Assembly (NCBI GenBank): GCA_026389735.1
Contig: JAPLHH010000053.1
Location: 1 to 7,768 of the forward strand
Length of the DNA: 7,768 nt
Reading direction: 5' to 3'
From: Chloroflexota bacterium
GTDB taxonomy: Bacteria; Chloroflexota; Dehalococcoidia; GIF9; UBA5620
The notes under the pieces were generated by a model. The model did no database searches and had not been told where the DNA came from. It saw only the letters and a program-made list of their open reading frames with translations. The position numbers and the translations under genes were made by a program. Every line of letters begins with the position of its first letter. Within the stretch, counting starts at the first letter, position 1. This document shows, one piece after another, positions 1-6,559 of the stretch.

Positions 1-276
1 GGTCGCAGTAGAATCCTTCCCTCGACTGTAAAGTTCAAGCAACTTTATGTAATAATCCATATCAAAGACAGTACCATTTATTTTCACCACAGGCTGATGG
101 AGCGGTTTAACTTGCTCATCGTAATATCCATAGCCAATATAGCCCACAATCAAAGCAAAGAAGAGGATTCCAACAGTGACTATGATACGCTGGATACGTT
201 GCTGGCGTTGCCACTTAGATAACTGGCGCTTAGTAGGTGGCCGTTTCAATTCGGTTCTCTTCTGCTTCTTAGCCAA
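1..276 (-). CDS. Membrane-anchored SurA/PrsA-like chaperone or peptidyl-prolyl isomerase, N-terminal part (partial)
   Basis: The 92 visible codons run off the left edge of the window, so only the N-terminus is seen. It has a very basic cytoplasmic head (residues 1-30, rich in K, R and Q), one hydrophobic segment (about 31-50) and then an outside-facing stretch with VVKINGTVFDMDYYIKLL. That pattern (V-x-I-N-G followed by an aromatic helix) is typical of the SurA/PrsA N-terminal chaperone domain, where a PPIase domain usually follows. The start is a TTG at 276: no ATG or GTG lies between it and the upstream in-frame stop, and AAAGGGAA sits just before it (complement of about 283-290). Expected role is folding of exported proteins on the outer face of the membrane. 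The catalytic part is outside the window, so the isomerase activity is not shown. It is divergent from the tRNA gene and probably belongs to the core chromosome. Confidence 0.7.
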   Translation of the reverse strand, partial: MAKKQKRTELKRPPTKRQLSKWQRQQRIQRIIVTVGILFFALIVGYIGYGYYDEQVKPLHQPVVKINGTVFDMDYYIKLLELYSRGKDSTAT

Positions 277-317
277 AGTCCAATTCCCTTTCTTGACTGA
301 ATATGGCTTAAGCTAGA

Positions 318-347
318 TTTACTTTGTCTCAATTAGCCACTTATGAT
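318..347 (+). promoter_or_regulatory. Candidate promoter for tRNA-Pro
   Basis: TTTACT (318-323) and TATGAT (342-347) are separated by 18 bases. They match the sigma-70 -35 and -10 consensus at 4/6 and 5/6 positions. The predicted start would fall about 18 bases before the mature tRNA 5' end, which is normal for a tRNA gene. Motif reading only. Confidence 0.4.
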
Positions 348-371
348 AACATATTGATTGAGGCAAAGCCA

Positions 372-448
372 CGGGGTGTAGCGCAGCCTGGTAGCGCACC
401 TGAATGGGGTTCAGGTGGTCGCCGGTTCAAATCCGGCCACCCCGACCA
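372..448 (+). tRNA. tRNA-Pro (anticodon GGG)
   Basis: A complete 77-base cloverleaf folds by eye. The acceptor stem is CGGGGTG (372-378) with CACCCCG (438-444). The D stem is GCGC/GCGC (381-384, 394-397). The anticodon stem is CCTGA/TCAGG (399-403, 411-415) around the loop ATGGGGT, giving anticodon GGG at 406-408 with G at position 37 as expected for proline tRNAs. The variable loop has 5 bases, and the T stem is GCCGG/CCGGC around TTCAAAT. The discriminator is A445 and the 3' CCA (446-448) is encoded. It should read CCC and CCU codons. An integrase remnant lies about 115 bases past its 3' end, so this tRNA is a plausible chromosomal attachment site for a mobile element. Confidence 0.97.
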
Positions 449-471
449 TAAATACAAAATTCGGTGCTTAG

Positions 472-529
472 ACCACCTGAGTCACTCAGGAATTCCCAGG
501 TGGCCAAATATAGTATAAACCACCTGAGT
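472..529. repeat. Cluster of ACCACCTGAGT repeats between tRNA-Pro and the integrase remnant
   Basis: ACCACCTGAGT occurs twice in direct orientation (472-482 and 519-529), with an inverted partner CCCAGGTGG between them (496-504). The first copy also contains a perfect hairpin, CCTGAGT-c-ACTCAGG (476-490). The middle copy can pair with either outer copy, so two mutually exclusive stem-loops are possible. GACCACCTGA (471-480) is the exact reverse complement of bases 411-420 of the tRNA (anticodon 3' stem plus variable loop). There is no T-run after these stems, so a simple terminator is unlikely. Recombinase binding sites or a tRNA-derived remnant are the leading ideas, both inferred. Confidence 0.6.
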
Positions 530-564
530 AGAAAAAAATAGAGGGCGGGTCCGCAAAATGAGTA

Positions 565-993
565 ATGGTTCAAGTAATCAAATTCGAAGCACCGCCCGGG
601 ACATCTCTGAAGTCCTTGACCAAAGGATTTGTGCTCACAAAACGGACAGAGGGAAAAAGTCCAAGAACAGTTGAATACTACCAAGAAAATCTCGAACGCT
701 TTCTTTGGTATGTTGAAAAGCAGGGCTGGCCTGATGACATCAGATTGCTCACGGAATGGCAAATTAGGGAATTTCTGGGCTATGTAGCCACTGCAACAGA
801 GCGGTGGGGACTCAAAGGGAACGGCTCTGAAACCTCGGAACGCAAAGCCTCATATTCCACCGTCCACCACTACTTCGTTGTCCTGTCCTGTTTTTCAGTC
901 TGGAAAGTCTTGCCAAGTTGGCAGATTACGCTGGAGAGGTGTCATTGCTACTGGCTTGAGAAAATAAGGAAGGATCTGCGCAAACTGGAATAG
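565..993 (+). pseudogene. Tyrosine recombinase (phage-type integrase) remnant, N-terminal domain only
   Basis: Residues about 15-105 match the style of the SAM-like core-binding domain of tyrosine recombinases: a motif around TEGKSPRTVEYY (28-39), then RFLWYVEKQGWP (45-56), EWQIREFLGYV (64-74) and the helix start ASYSTVHHYF (95-104). The expected continuation is a second helix-rich segment and the catalytic domain with R...HxxR...Y. It is absent: after about residue 110 (near the T-run at 891-895) the sequence no longer looks like the family and stops at 142 aa, whereas intact enzymes are about 300 aa or more. No convincing ribosome binding site precedes the ATG at 565. It is best read as a truncated or frameshifted gene that cannot catalyse recombination. 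Its place just downstream of tRNA-Pro in the same orientation is typical for an island or prophage integrase. Confidence 0.8.
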
Positions 994-1000
994 AACAGCC

Positions 1001-1017
1001 CCAAAATGGGTTTTTGG
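1001..1017 (+). terminator. Weak A/T hairpin after the integrase remnant
   Basis: CCAAAA (1001-1006) can pair with TTTTGG (1012-1017) across a short loop; an overlapping alternative pairs CCCA with TGGG followed by TTTTT. Both stems are weak. It may be a remnant terminator for the integrase reading frame or may be chance. Confidence 0.2.
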
Positions 1018-1052
1018 TAATGTAGAATATCTTAGAAGGAAAAGGAGATAGT

Positions 1053-2075
1053 ATGAGAAAAATCGATACTGAAGCCCATTTCTATACCAAGGAGTATCAC
1101 GACTACTTGTTTACCAGAAAAAAACCACCCCGTGAGGAGTTATATAAGGGGTATATCAGGCTGTTGTACGCACCTAATGTATGGGAACCGCATGGAGCTG
1201 CGATTGAAGATAAGCTCCTTGACTTGGCTGAAGGCAGACTGAGAGACATGGACAAAGCTGGCATCGATATGCAGGTACTTAGCCTATCTGCTCCTGGCTG
1301 CGAACTATTCAGCCCGATCAATGGCACTATGTGGGCTCAAAAGACGAACGACGCTTTGGCTGAAGCAATCGAAAAATACCCTGACAGATTTGTTGGTATG
1401 GCTGCCATGGCACCCCAGAATCCCGAAGAAGCAACCAAGGAATTGGAACGAGCTGTTAAACAACTTGGGTTCAAGGGAGCTAAACTGAACTCTAACGCGG
1501 GAGGAGCATATCTGGATGATAGAAAGTTCTGGCCAATTTTTGAAATGGCAGAGAAGCTGGATGTGCCCGTATACCTTCATCCAAGTGTGCCAAGTCCCTC
1601 ACTAGCAAAGCCACTTGCCGACTATGGTTTCGCTCTATGTGGCCCTGCATTGGGTTTTACTATTGAAACCGCAGTACATACCATGCGCCTGATTTACAGC
1701 GGTATATTCGATAAATACCCTGGTTTAAAGATGATATTAGGACATTTGGGAGAGGGTTTGATTCACTGGTTCTACCGTATAGACTTCAGCTATAAAAAGG
1801 TCTGGATGGATGAAGAAGTCCGCCCTAAGATCAAGAAAGCCCCTAGCCAGTACATTAAGGATAATTTCACCATAACAACAAGCGGTATTAACGCCATACC
1901 GCCATTTCTAAACGTGTATCTTGAAATAGGTGCTGATAAGATGATGTTCTCCGCAGATTACCCATACGAAAGTAGCGATGAGTCAGCGAGCTTCATTGAA
2001 CAGGTACCTATCTCTGACAGTGACAAGGAAAAGATCATGCACCTGAATGCAGAGAGGCTCTTTAAGATACATTAA
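1053..2075 (+). CDS. Amidohydrolase-2 family metal-dependent hydrolase or decarboxylase
   Basis: This 340-residue protein has the full length and motif order of the amidohydrolase-2 family (the ACMSD / gamma-resorcylate decarboxylase group, a TIM-barrel fold). The first beta strand carries E7-A-H9, an E-x-H in place of the H-x-H of classic amidohydrolases. Further likely metal or catalytic residues are H176 (YLHPS), H231 (GHLGEG) and D302 (FSADYPYE). DRFVGMAAMAPQNP (111-124) and the GAKLNSN strand (142-148) are also characteristic. In characterised relatives these residues bind one divalent metal and support non-oxidative decarboxylation of aromatic acids or hydrolysis of C-N or C-C bonds. 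The protein has no signal peptide and is probably cytoplasmic. AAGGAG (1042-1047) lies five bases before the ATG and fixes the start. The gene stands alone on the plus strand, convergent with the five-gene cluster; the 100-base gap has no clear bidirectional terminator. The substrate cannot be deduced. Confidence 0.88.
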   Translation: MRKIDTEAHFYTKEYHDYLFTRKKPPREELYKGYIRLLYAPNVWEPHGAAIEDKLLDLAEGRLRDMDKAGIDMQVLSLSAPGCELFSPINGTMWAQKTNDALAEAIEKYPDRFVGMAAMAPQNPEEATKELERAVKQLGFKGAKLNSNAGGAYLDDRKFWPIFEMAEKLDVPVYLHPSVPSPSLAKPLADYGFALCGPALGFTIETAVHTMRLIYSGIFDKYPGLKMILGHLGEGLIHWFYRIDFSYKKVWMDEEVRPKIKKAPSQYIKDNFTITTSGINAIPPFLNVYLEIGADKMMFSADYPYESSDESASFIEQVPISDSDKEKIMHLNAERLFKIH

Positions 2076-2175
2076 ATAGCAACTGAATTGGGATAAATGA
2101 AACGAAAGTAAATCGATGCCGGCACCTATATGGTTTCTCGGGGACTTTCCCTCTAGCGAATAGACATGATCTAGC

Positions 2176-2871
2176 TCATCTTCGGAAAATCTTTATCAGG
2201 TTGTCGGTGGTTGTTACCCAACCAAAGCAGAGCTTGATGTTAGCGACGGTAGCTTTGAAAGTAAATGATGGTCCAGCGGCTGCAGTTGCATCCGAAACAA
2301 GAATAGGGAAATAATCGAGGTAACAAGCATCTCTTATAGCAGCCTCTACACAGATATTGGTAGCTATTCCCACAAAGGCTAAATATTTGATGTTGTGGGA
2401 TTTTAGAACTGTATCCAGATTTGTCCCAAAGAAAGCGCTATATCTTGGCTTTACCACGACGCTCTCACCTTGATGAGGCTCCAAGTCTTTAACAATCTCG
2501 GCACCCCAAGTACCACTGATGATGAATCTGTCTCGCCATGTAGGGTCCTCGCGGTACCTGCGAAGGTGAATAGTATTCCAATAGCCAGAATCTGGGCCAC
2601 CAGCCTCATGTAAATCTGGAGAGAGGTGATGGACGACATATATTACTCTAACGCCTATTGCACGTGCCGCCTCGCTTATTTTCTTTATAGGGTCTATGAT
2701 TCTTTGACCCTTGGAAATATCCTCTCCGGATAGTTCAAACATCCCCCCCTTGCTTACAAAGGCGTTCTGCATATCAATCACCGCTATAGCCATTCTCTTG
2801 AGCTCTACTCGTAGCAGTTCCGGTTCTGCCTGAAGTATCGCCTCATTTTTCACAGAATCTATTTCTGGCAT
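2176..2871 (-). CDS. Isochorismatase-family cysteine hydrolase, RutB-like amidohydrolase
   Basis: This 231-residue protein carries the whole cysteine-hydrolase triad: D33 in VIDMQNAF, K141 in VVKPRYSAFFGT and C174 in GIATNICVEA. The cis-peptide bond characteristic of the family sits in the GIATN segment. The KPRYSAFFGT, RDACYLDYFPILVSDAT and FGWVTTTDNL stretches resemble RutB (ureidoacrylate amidohydrolase of pyrimidine breakdown) more than nicotinamidase or true isochorismatase. The likely reaction is hydrolysis of an amide or carbamoyl group in the cytoplasm. No other rut gene is nearby, so the natural substrate is probably different. GAGAGG (complement of 2881-2886) lies nine bases before the ATG. 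It is the last gene of the minus-strand cluster, 76 bases after the MoaD-like gene; a short 6-bp stem (AAGATG/CATCTT) in that gap has no T-run on this strand. An N-carbamoyl or biuret-type amidase is an alternative. Confidence 0.87.
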   Translation of the reverse strand: MPEIDSVKNEAILQAEPELLRVELKRMAIAVIDMQNAFVSKGGMFELSGEDISKGQRIIDPIKKISEAARAIGVRVIYVVHHLSPDLHEAGGPDSGYWNTIHLRRYREDPTWRDRFIISGTWGAEIVKDLEPHQGESVVVKPRYSAFFGTNLDTVLKSHNIKYLAFVGIATNICVEAAIRDACYLDYFPILVSDATAAAGPSFTFKATVANIKLCFGWVTTTDNLIKIFRR

Positions 2872-2947
2872 TAAATGAAACCTCTCTCTTTGGGGAATTT
2901 TTCATCTATTGAAGATGCTAAGTACCTCATCTTTTGGTTGCCCACAC

Positions 2948-3214
2948 CTATCCTCCAGTGACGAGTGGCATAAGGACTACCTCGTCCCCATCCCTCAATT
3001 GGGTCTTCATATCATTCAGGATGCTATGGTATTGACCATTTACCAGGATGTGTATCTCTTCTGTCTTGCTCAACTCATTACGAAAGTCTGCGCCATATTC
3101 TTTGCTCAGATGGTCGAGCAAGTCAGCCAACTGAGCCCCTTCATTTAGAGGAACTATCCGGTCGTGTGTAGCCAGTTCGCGGAATCTGCCGAAAAACAGC
3201 ACCCTGATATCCAT
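2948..3214 (-). CDS. MoaD/ThiS-family small sulfur-carrier protein
   Basis: The 88-residue protein opens with the MoaD-type beta strand (MDIRVLFFGRFRELA) and keeps the DLLDHLSKEY helix, the HILVNGQ strand and the DGDEVVLMPLVTGG ending. The C-terminal Gly-Gly is the residue pair that MoaD and ThiS thiocarboxylate to donate sulfur when the pterin dithiolene is made. I place the start at ATG 3214, one base after the stop of the AOR gene (TAG-c-ATG), implying translational coupling. An upstream in-frame TTG at 3232 would add six residues and overlap the AOR gene, which is less likely. There is no strong ribosome binding site of its own, consistent with reinitiation. The inferred job is sulfur supply for the tungsto- or molybdopterin cofactor of the neighbouring oxidoreductase. 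Thiamine (ThiS) function is less likely from context. Confidence 0.87.
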   Translation of the reverse strand: MDIRVLFFGRFRELATHDRIVPLNEGAQLADLLDHLSKEYGADFRNELSKTEEIHILVNGQYHSILNDMKTQLRDGDEVVLMPLVTGG

Positions 3215-3215
3215 G

Positions 3216-5072
3216 CTACTGCTTTGAAGCAAAATCTAATCCGAGCTCTTTTAGCTTGGCTTTGGAGGGAACGCCAGTGTCTACATCCCAACCCCGTGCC
3301 TTGTAGTAGTCTGGCAGCAGGAGGTTCTCCTCGAATACTTGACCTGCTGATGGGCCGGCTGGCATGGGTTCCTCGGTCATGCGTTTGGGGAAAACATCAT
3401 CCTTACGACCCAGACCCTCTCTAATATTAAACATTCGTTCCAGGTTGATAATTCTCTCCCCCACCTTCCACAAATAGTCGGGGGCAGCAAAATCATCAAC
3501 GCCGGTAGCCGCCAATAAAAGCTTACCGTATAGTTCGGGTGTCATACCAATCATAACGACGAGAAAGTTGCACAGAATGCCTGTGTTCATCATAGCCGTG
3601 ATGTCCTGATTGTATTTGGTTAATTCACCCTTGCCCTCCACGGCAAACCGGTTAACGGCTCTCGGGACGGGAATGTTAAAGATCTCCTGGTTACCATAGC
3701 CAGCATTATGATCAGCACCCAGGCTTATTGTGAGCAGGTTGAGCCCGTGGGCTTTAGCACCTCGCGGGTGATAGGCGGGGATTTCTAGCCCTTTTACCTG
3801 CATAGCATATTGTTCTGCACCCTTACCAATGCGACAGGCTGCTTCACGCGTCCCCTCAGCCAACAGGTTGCCAATGCCCTGCCTGTAGGCAATTTTTCTG
3901 ACCAAATGCAGAATTGGCTCCTTATTGCCAAAGGTGAGCTCAAAACCATCGGTATCTGCTTTGGAAATGATCCCCCGCTCATAAAGTTCATAGGCAAAAC
4001 CGATAGTATTACCCGTGGAGATGCTATCCAGCCCCAAATCATCACACAGCTTATCAGCAGCAATTGTCAGACCAATATCCGGCGTTACTGCTGGACCGGT
4101 GAAAGCCCACGCAGTCTCGTATTCCGGCCCTTCAGTCCACGCCCCCTGATATTCGCCTTCGTTTACCTTGGCGATACTTACACAATGGACCATGCAGTGA
4201 TAGCAGCCCGTCTTTCTTACTCGAAGCTTGTCATATTCAGAAGCTTCTATCTTTTCCCAATGAGGCAAGACGCCTTCTTGGAAATTCCGAGTAGGAAACA
4301 TGCCCAGAATGTTGGTGAACTCAGGTTCCTGCGTGCCTATCACAGAATGTCTTTTCAAAGGCTTGTTATTTTGAATTAGCTGGATATGTTCTTTCACTGC
4401 CGCTTGAAAGGCCTCAGGATCGGCCAGGTTTACGTCTTCATTGCCTCTGACAGCTATAGCCTTCAATTTCTTGGCACCCATAACAGCACCACCACCACCA
4501 CGGCCGGCAGCACGCCGGTCTGTTATTATTGCAGCGTATTTCACAAGGTGCTCACCTGCAGGTCCTATGCAGGCAATCCTGATGTGGGGGTCATGCAGTT
4601 CATCCCGAATAAGGGCTTGAGTGTCGTCACAATCCAGCCCCCAGAGGTAAGCAGCATTACGCAATTCGTATTTTCCATCGTGAACCCAGAGGTAGACTGG
4701 TTGGTCGGCTACTCCCTCGATGATGATAATGTCAAAGCCGGCAGCCTTCTGCTCTGGAGCAAAGTGCCCGCCAGCGGAAGAAGTGAAATACGCTCCAGTC
4801 AGAGGAGACTTGAAGGTGACCTTCCACCGATGGAAGGATTGCGCACTAGTTCTGGTTATCGGACCAGTTAGGGAGATGAGCTCATTTTCTTCACCGAGAG
4901 GATCAATACCTGGCTTCAAATCATCATACAGAAGCTTAGCGCCGAAGCCCCGCCCCCCGATATAGTCATGTATTAGGTCTTCACTCAGCGTTTCTTCATT
5001 AAAAGTGCGTCCAGTTAAGTTAACGCGTAGGACGCGGTTTTTGTAGCCCCCCAACTTAGTTCTAGTTCTCAT
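3216..5072 (-). CDS. Aldehyde:ferredoxin oxidoreductase family tungsten/molybdopterin enzyme
   Basis: The protein has 618 residues, the usual size for the family. N-terminal domain: GGRGFGAKLLYDDL (from 39), then TGPITRT, SPLTGAYFTSSAGGHF and the glycine-rich AGRGGGG (189-195), which belong to the pterin-binding AOR N-domain. The 4Fe-4S ligands are C290-x2-C293-x3-C297 plus C501 (NTGILCNFL), the same spacing as archaeal AOR. DLGLDSIST (345-353) and GADHNAG with H455 are further family motifs near the active site. Known members oxidise aldehydes to acids with ferredoxin, using W-bispyranopterin; the family also contains BamB, the catalytic subunit of class II benzoyl-CoA reductase, and the sequence alone does not exclude that branch. 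ATG 5072 is preferred over the TTG at 5078 because AGGGAG (complement of 5081-5086) is eight bases from the ATG but only two from the TTG. The gene is followed at one base by the MoaD-like gene. No signal peptide is visible; cytoplasmic. Confidence 0.93.
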   Translation of the reverse strand: MRTRTKLGGYKNRVLRVNLTGRTFNEETLSEDLIHDYIGGRGFGAKLLYDDLKPGIDPLGEENELISLTGPITRTSAQSFHRWKVTFKSPLTGAYFTSSAGGHFAPEQKAAGFDIIIIEGVADQPVYLWVHDGKYELRNAAYLWGLDCDDTQALIRDELHDPHIRIACIGPAGEHLVKYAAIITDRRAAGRGGGGAVMGAKKLKAIAVRGNEDVNLADPEAFQAAVKEHIQLIQNNKPLKRHSVIGTQEPEFTNILGMFPTRNFQEGVLPHWEKIEASEYDKLRVRKTGCYHCMVHCVSIAKVNEGEYQGAWTEGPEYETAWAFTGPAVTPDIGLTIAADKLCDDLGLDSISTGNTIGFAYELYERGIISKADTDGFELTFGNKEPILHLVRKIAYRQGIGNLLAEGTREAACRIGKGAEQYAMQVKGLEIPAYHPRGAKAHGLNLLTISLGADHNAGYGNQEIFNIPVPRAVNRFAVEGKGELTKYNQDITAMMNTGILCNFLVVMIGMTPELYGKLLLAATGVDDFAAPDYLWKVGERIINLERMFNIREGLGRKDDVFPKRMTEEPMPAGPSAGQVFEENLLLPDYYKARGWDVDTGVPSKAKLKELGLDFASKQ

Positions 5073-5159
5073 GTTCAATTCTCCCTATATAATTTCTAAA
5101 TGAACCAAATGAAAAATAATATTTACCTCTTATCCCGCAGGCTGCAAGCGCATTTTTTA

Positions 5160-5201
5160 GGCAGGATGAGGCTGTAGTAAAAAACGTAGCCCCACCCTGC
5201 C
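5160..5201 (-). other. Strong intergenic stem-loop between the binding-protein and AOR genes
   Basis: On the minus strand, 14 bases starting 10 bases after the binding-protein stop codon pair with 14 bases beyond a 14-base loop (5188-5201 with 5160-5173), with only two G-U pairs and no bulge. The trailing sequence is TAAAAAA rather than a T-run, so it is not a textbook intrinsic terminator. A likely role is protecting the 3' end of the binding-protein mRNA or partly attenuating read-through into the AOR gene, so that the binding protein is made in excess. That role is inferred; the fold is visible directly. Confidence 0.7.
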
Positions 5202-5211
5202 ATTGGTTTAC

Positions 5212-6537
5212 TTATGGGATTGGGAATTGGAACTTGCCTGTAGCAGGCAGGGAGTCAAAATTGGAGTAGACGATTTTCAGCTCCCAGCCATATGGTGTGT
5301 TAGTCTTGAACCATTGCCCGAAGAAGACCGGTATCCGGCTGAACTGGTTTTCATCATACTTTACGCGGCCCATCATTGTCTTCATATCGGTCGCCGCCAG
5401 AGCTTGATTGACCTTGTCACCGTCAAGAGACCCAGCCCTTTGAATGGCATCTATCAGGGTTTGGGCTGACATATAGCCCCAGGCGATTCCGAAGTTTAGC
5501 GGTTGATTCTTTTCTTTGGTCCATCGCTCGAAGAGAGATTGCGGAGTTGTATCTCCAATTCCTGGACAATCTTTGATCGCTGGATCCCAGAATGTTTCCA
5601 CACCTACACCATTCGGCAGGTCACCTCCCCAGGATTTTACATCCGTATAGTAGAGAGGGGCTCTACCAACCATGACTATCTTAGGCTTTAATCCCATTGA
5701 GCGGGCCTGCCTGTACAATGTCGCGAAATTAGGGGAAGGACAGTTACCCCACAGGATATCGCAGTTATTATTCTTCCACTCGTTGATTATGGATGAATAG
5801 TCAGTAGTTTCCATTGGGAAAAGGCCCAACTTTTTATCACTACCTATAGGTTCAAATCCATTCTCTTTGAGTGCTCCACCAAATATTTCGTACCAGACTA
5901 AGCCGTCCGGGTCATTAGAGGCAAAGAGGCCCACTTTCTTATTGGTTTGATTAGCATATTGACCTAAGACATCAAACCATGTACCTAGCACGGTATATCC
6001 CGGTTTAGCCCGGAAATCCCCTGCTGGAGCTGGGGTAGCTATGGCGAACCCCGTTGCCCAGGTGTAGTTCCATGATGGCGAAGCACCTGACCGCATCTCC
6101 AGCCAGGGCTCCATAACAGAACTCCCTATAACTTGTGGGATCTTGTACTGATTGGCTATTTTGGCCGTGCCAATATGCATTGGCGGAGGTTCATTGTGGG
6201 AGATTAAAAAATTTACTTTATCGCGGAGCACCATATCTTGTGCTAGAGGCCCTGACCTTATGGGGTCGCTCTGGGTATCAGTAACGATAAGATTGATAGG
6301 CAATTTACGCCCTAACTCTTGTACATTTACCCCGCCCTGTTTGTTGATGTCATCGAAAGCTGCTTTGAGCCCAAATACACCGCCGTCAGCGAAGGCTCCA
6401 TACATGCCGGTTAACGATGCAGCACAGCCGACCTTAATCTCGCTTGGTCCTCCCGCTGGCGCTGTTGGTGCACACCCGCTTAAGAGCAGGCCAACTATAA
6501 GTGCGATTACTAAAGGAACTAGTAAAAATTTCTTCAT
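5212..6537 (-). CDS. ABC-transporter substrate-binding lipoprotein, branched-chain amino acid (LivK / Peripla_BP_6) type
   Basis: The 441-residue protein begins with a lipoprotein signal: MKK, a hydrophobic core (4-19) and the lipobox L19-S20-G21-C22, so the mature protein should be lipid-anchored at Cys22 on the outer face of the membrane. The mature part starts with EIKVGCAASLTGMYGAFADGG and continues with a FDDINKQGGV helix and a VTDTQSDP segment, the hallmark opening of type I periplasmic binding proteins for branched-chain amino acids, amides and aromatic acids. The role is ligand capture and delivery to a permease-ATPase complex. AGGAGG (complement of 6546-6551) lies eight bases from the ATG. 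The gene is 22 bases after the PhlG-like gene, so they are almost certainly cotranscribed. No liv permease or ATPase gene is in the window. The ligand cannot be read from sequence; relatives binding aromatic or short-chain acids would fit the enzymes next door. Confidence 0.93.
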   Translation of the reverse strand: MKKFLLVPLVIALIVGLLLSGCAPTAPAGGPSEIKVGCAASLTGMYGAFADGGVFGLKAAFDDINKQGGVNVQELGRKLPINLIVTDTQSDPIRSGPLAQDMVLRDKVNFLISHNEPPPMHIGTAKIANQYKIPQVIGSSVMEPWLEMRSGASPSWNYTWATGFAIATPAPAGDFRAKPGYTVLGTWFDVLGQYANQTNKKVGLFASNDPDGLVWYEIFGGALKENGFEPIGSDKKLGLFPMETTDYSSIINEWKNNNCDILWGNCPSPNFATLYRQARSMGLKPKIVMVGRAPLYYTDVKSWGGDLPNGVGVETFWDPAIKDCPGIGDTTPQSLFERWTKEKNQPLNFGIAWGYMSAQTLIDAIQRAGSLDGDKVNQALAATDMKTMMGRVKYDENQFSRIPVFFGQWFKTNTPYGWELKIVYSNFDSLPATGKFQFPIP

Positions 6538-6559
6538 TTGATAATCCTCCTATTTTAAT

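Noticed and set aside
324..518. Plus-strand 64-codon open frame running through the tRNA
   Set aside because: It overlaps the whole tRNA-Pro gene and has no ribosome binding site or protein-family features.
2140..2151. GGGGACTTTCCC near-palindrome in the convergent gap, considered as a terminator or binding site
   Set aside because: The stem is only four base pairs with no T-run, and the resemblance to a eukaryotic factor site has no meaning in a bacterium.
3216..3232. TTG start for the MoaD-like gene overlapping the AOR gene
   Set aside because: The ATG at 3214 starts exactly at the conserved first beta strand and needs no unusual start codon.
4485..4501. CACCAC triplet repeat
   Set aside because: It encodes the conserved glycine run of the AOR N-domain and is explained by protein sequence.
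3810..4871. Two long plus-strand open frames (189 and 161 codons) opposite the AOR gene
   Set aside because: They are antisense shadows of a conserved, motif-complete gene, with low-complexity composition and no recognisable domains.
5849..5859. GGTTCAAATCC, an 11-base match to the T-arm of the tRNA, considered as a distal attachment site
   Set aside because: It lies inside the binding-protein gene, does not extend into the rest of the tRNA 3' end, and leaves the gene intact, so chance is more likely.
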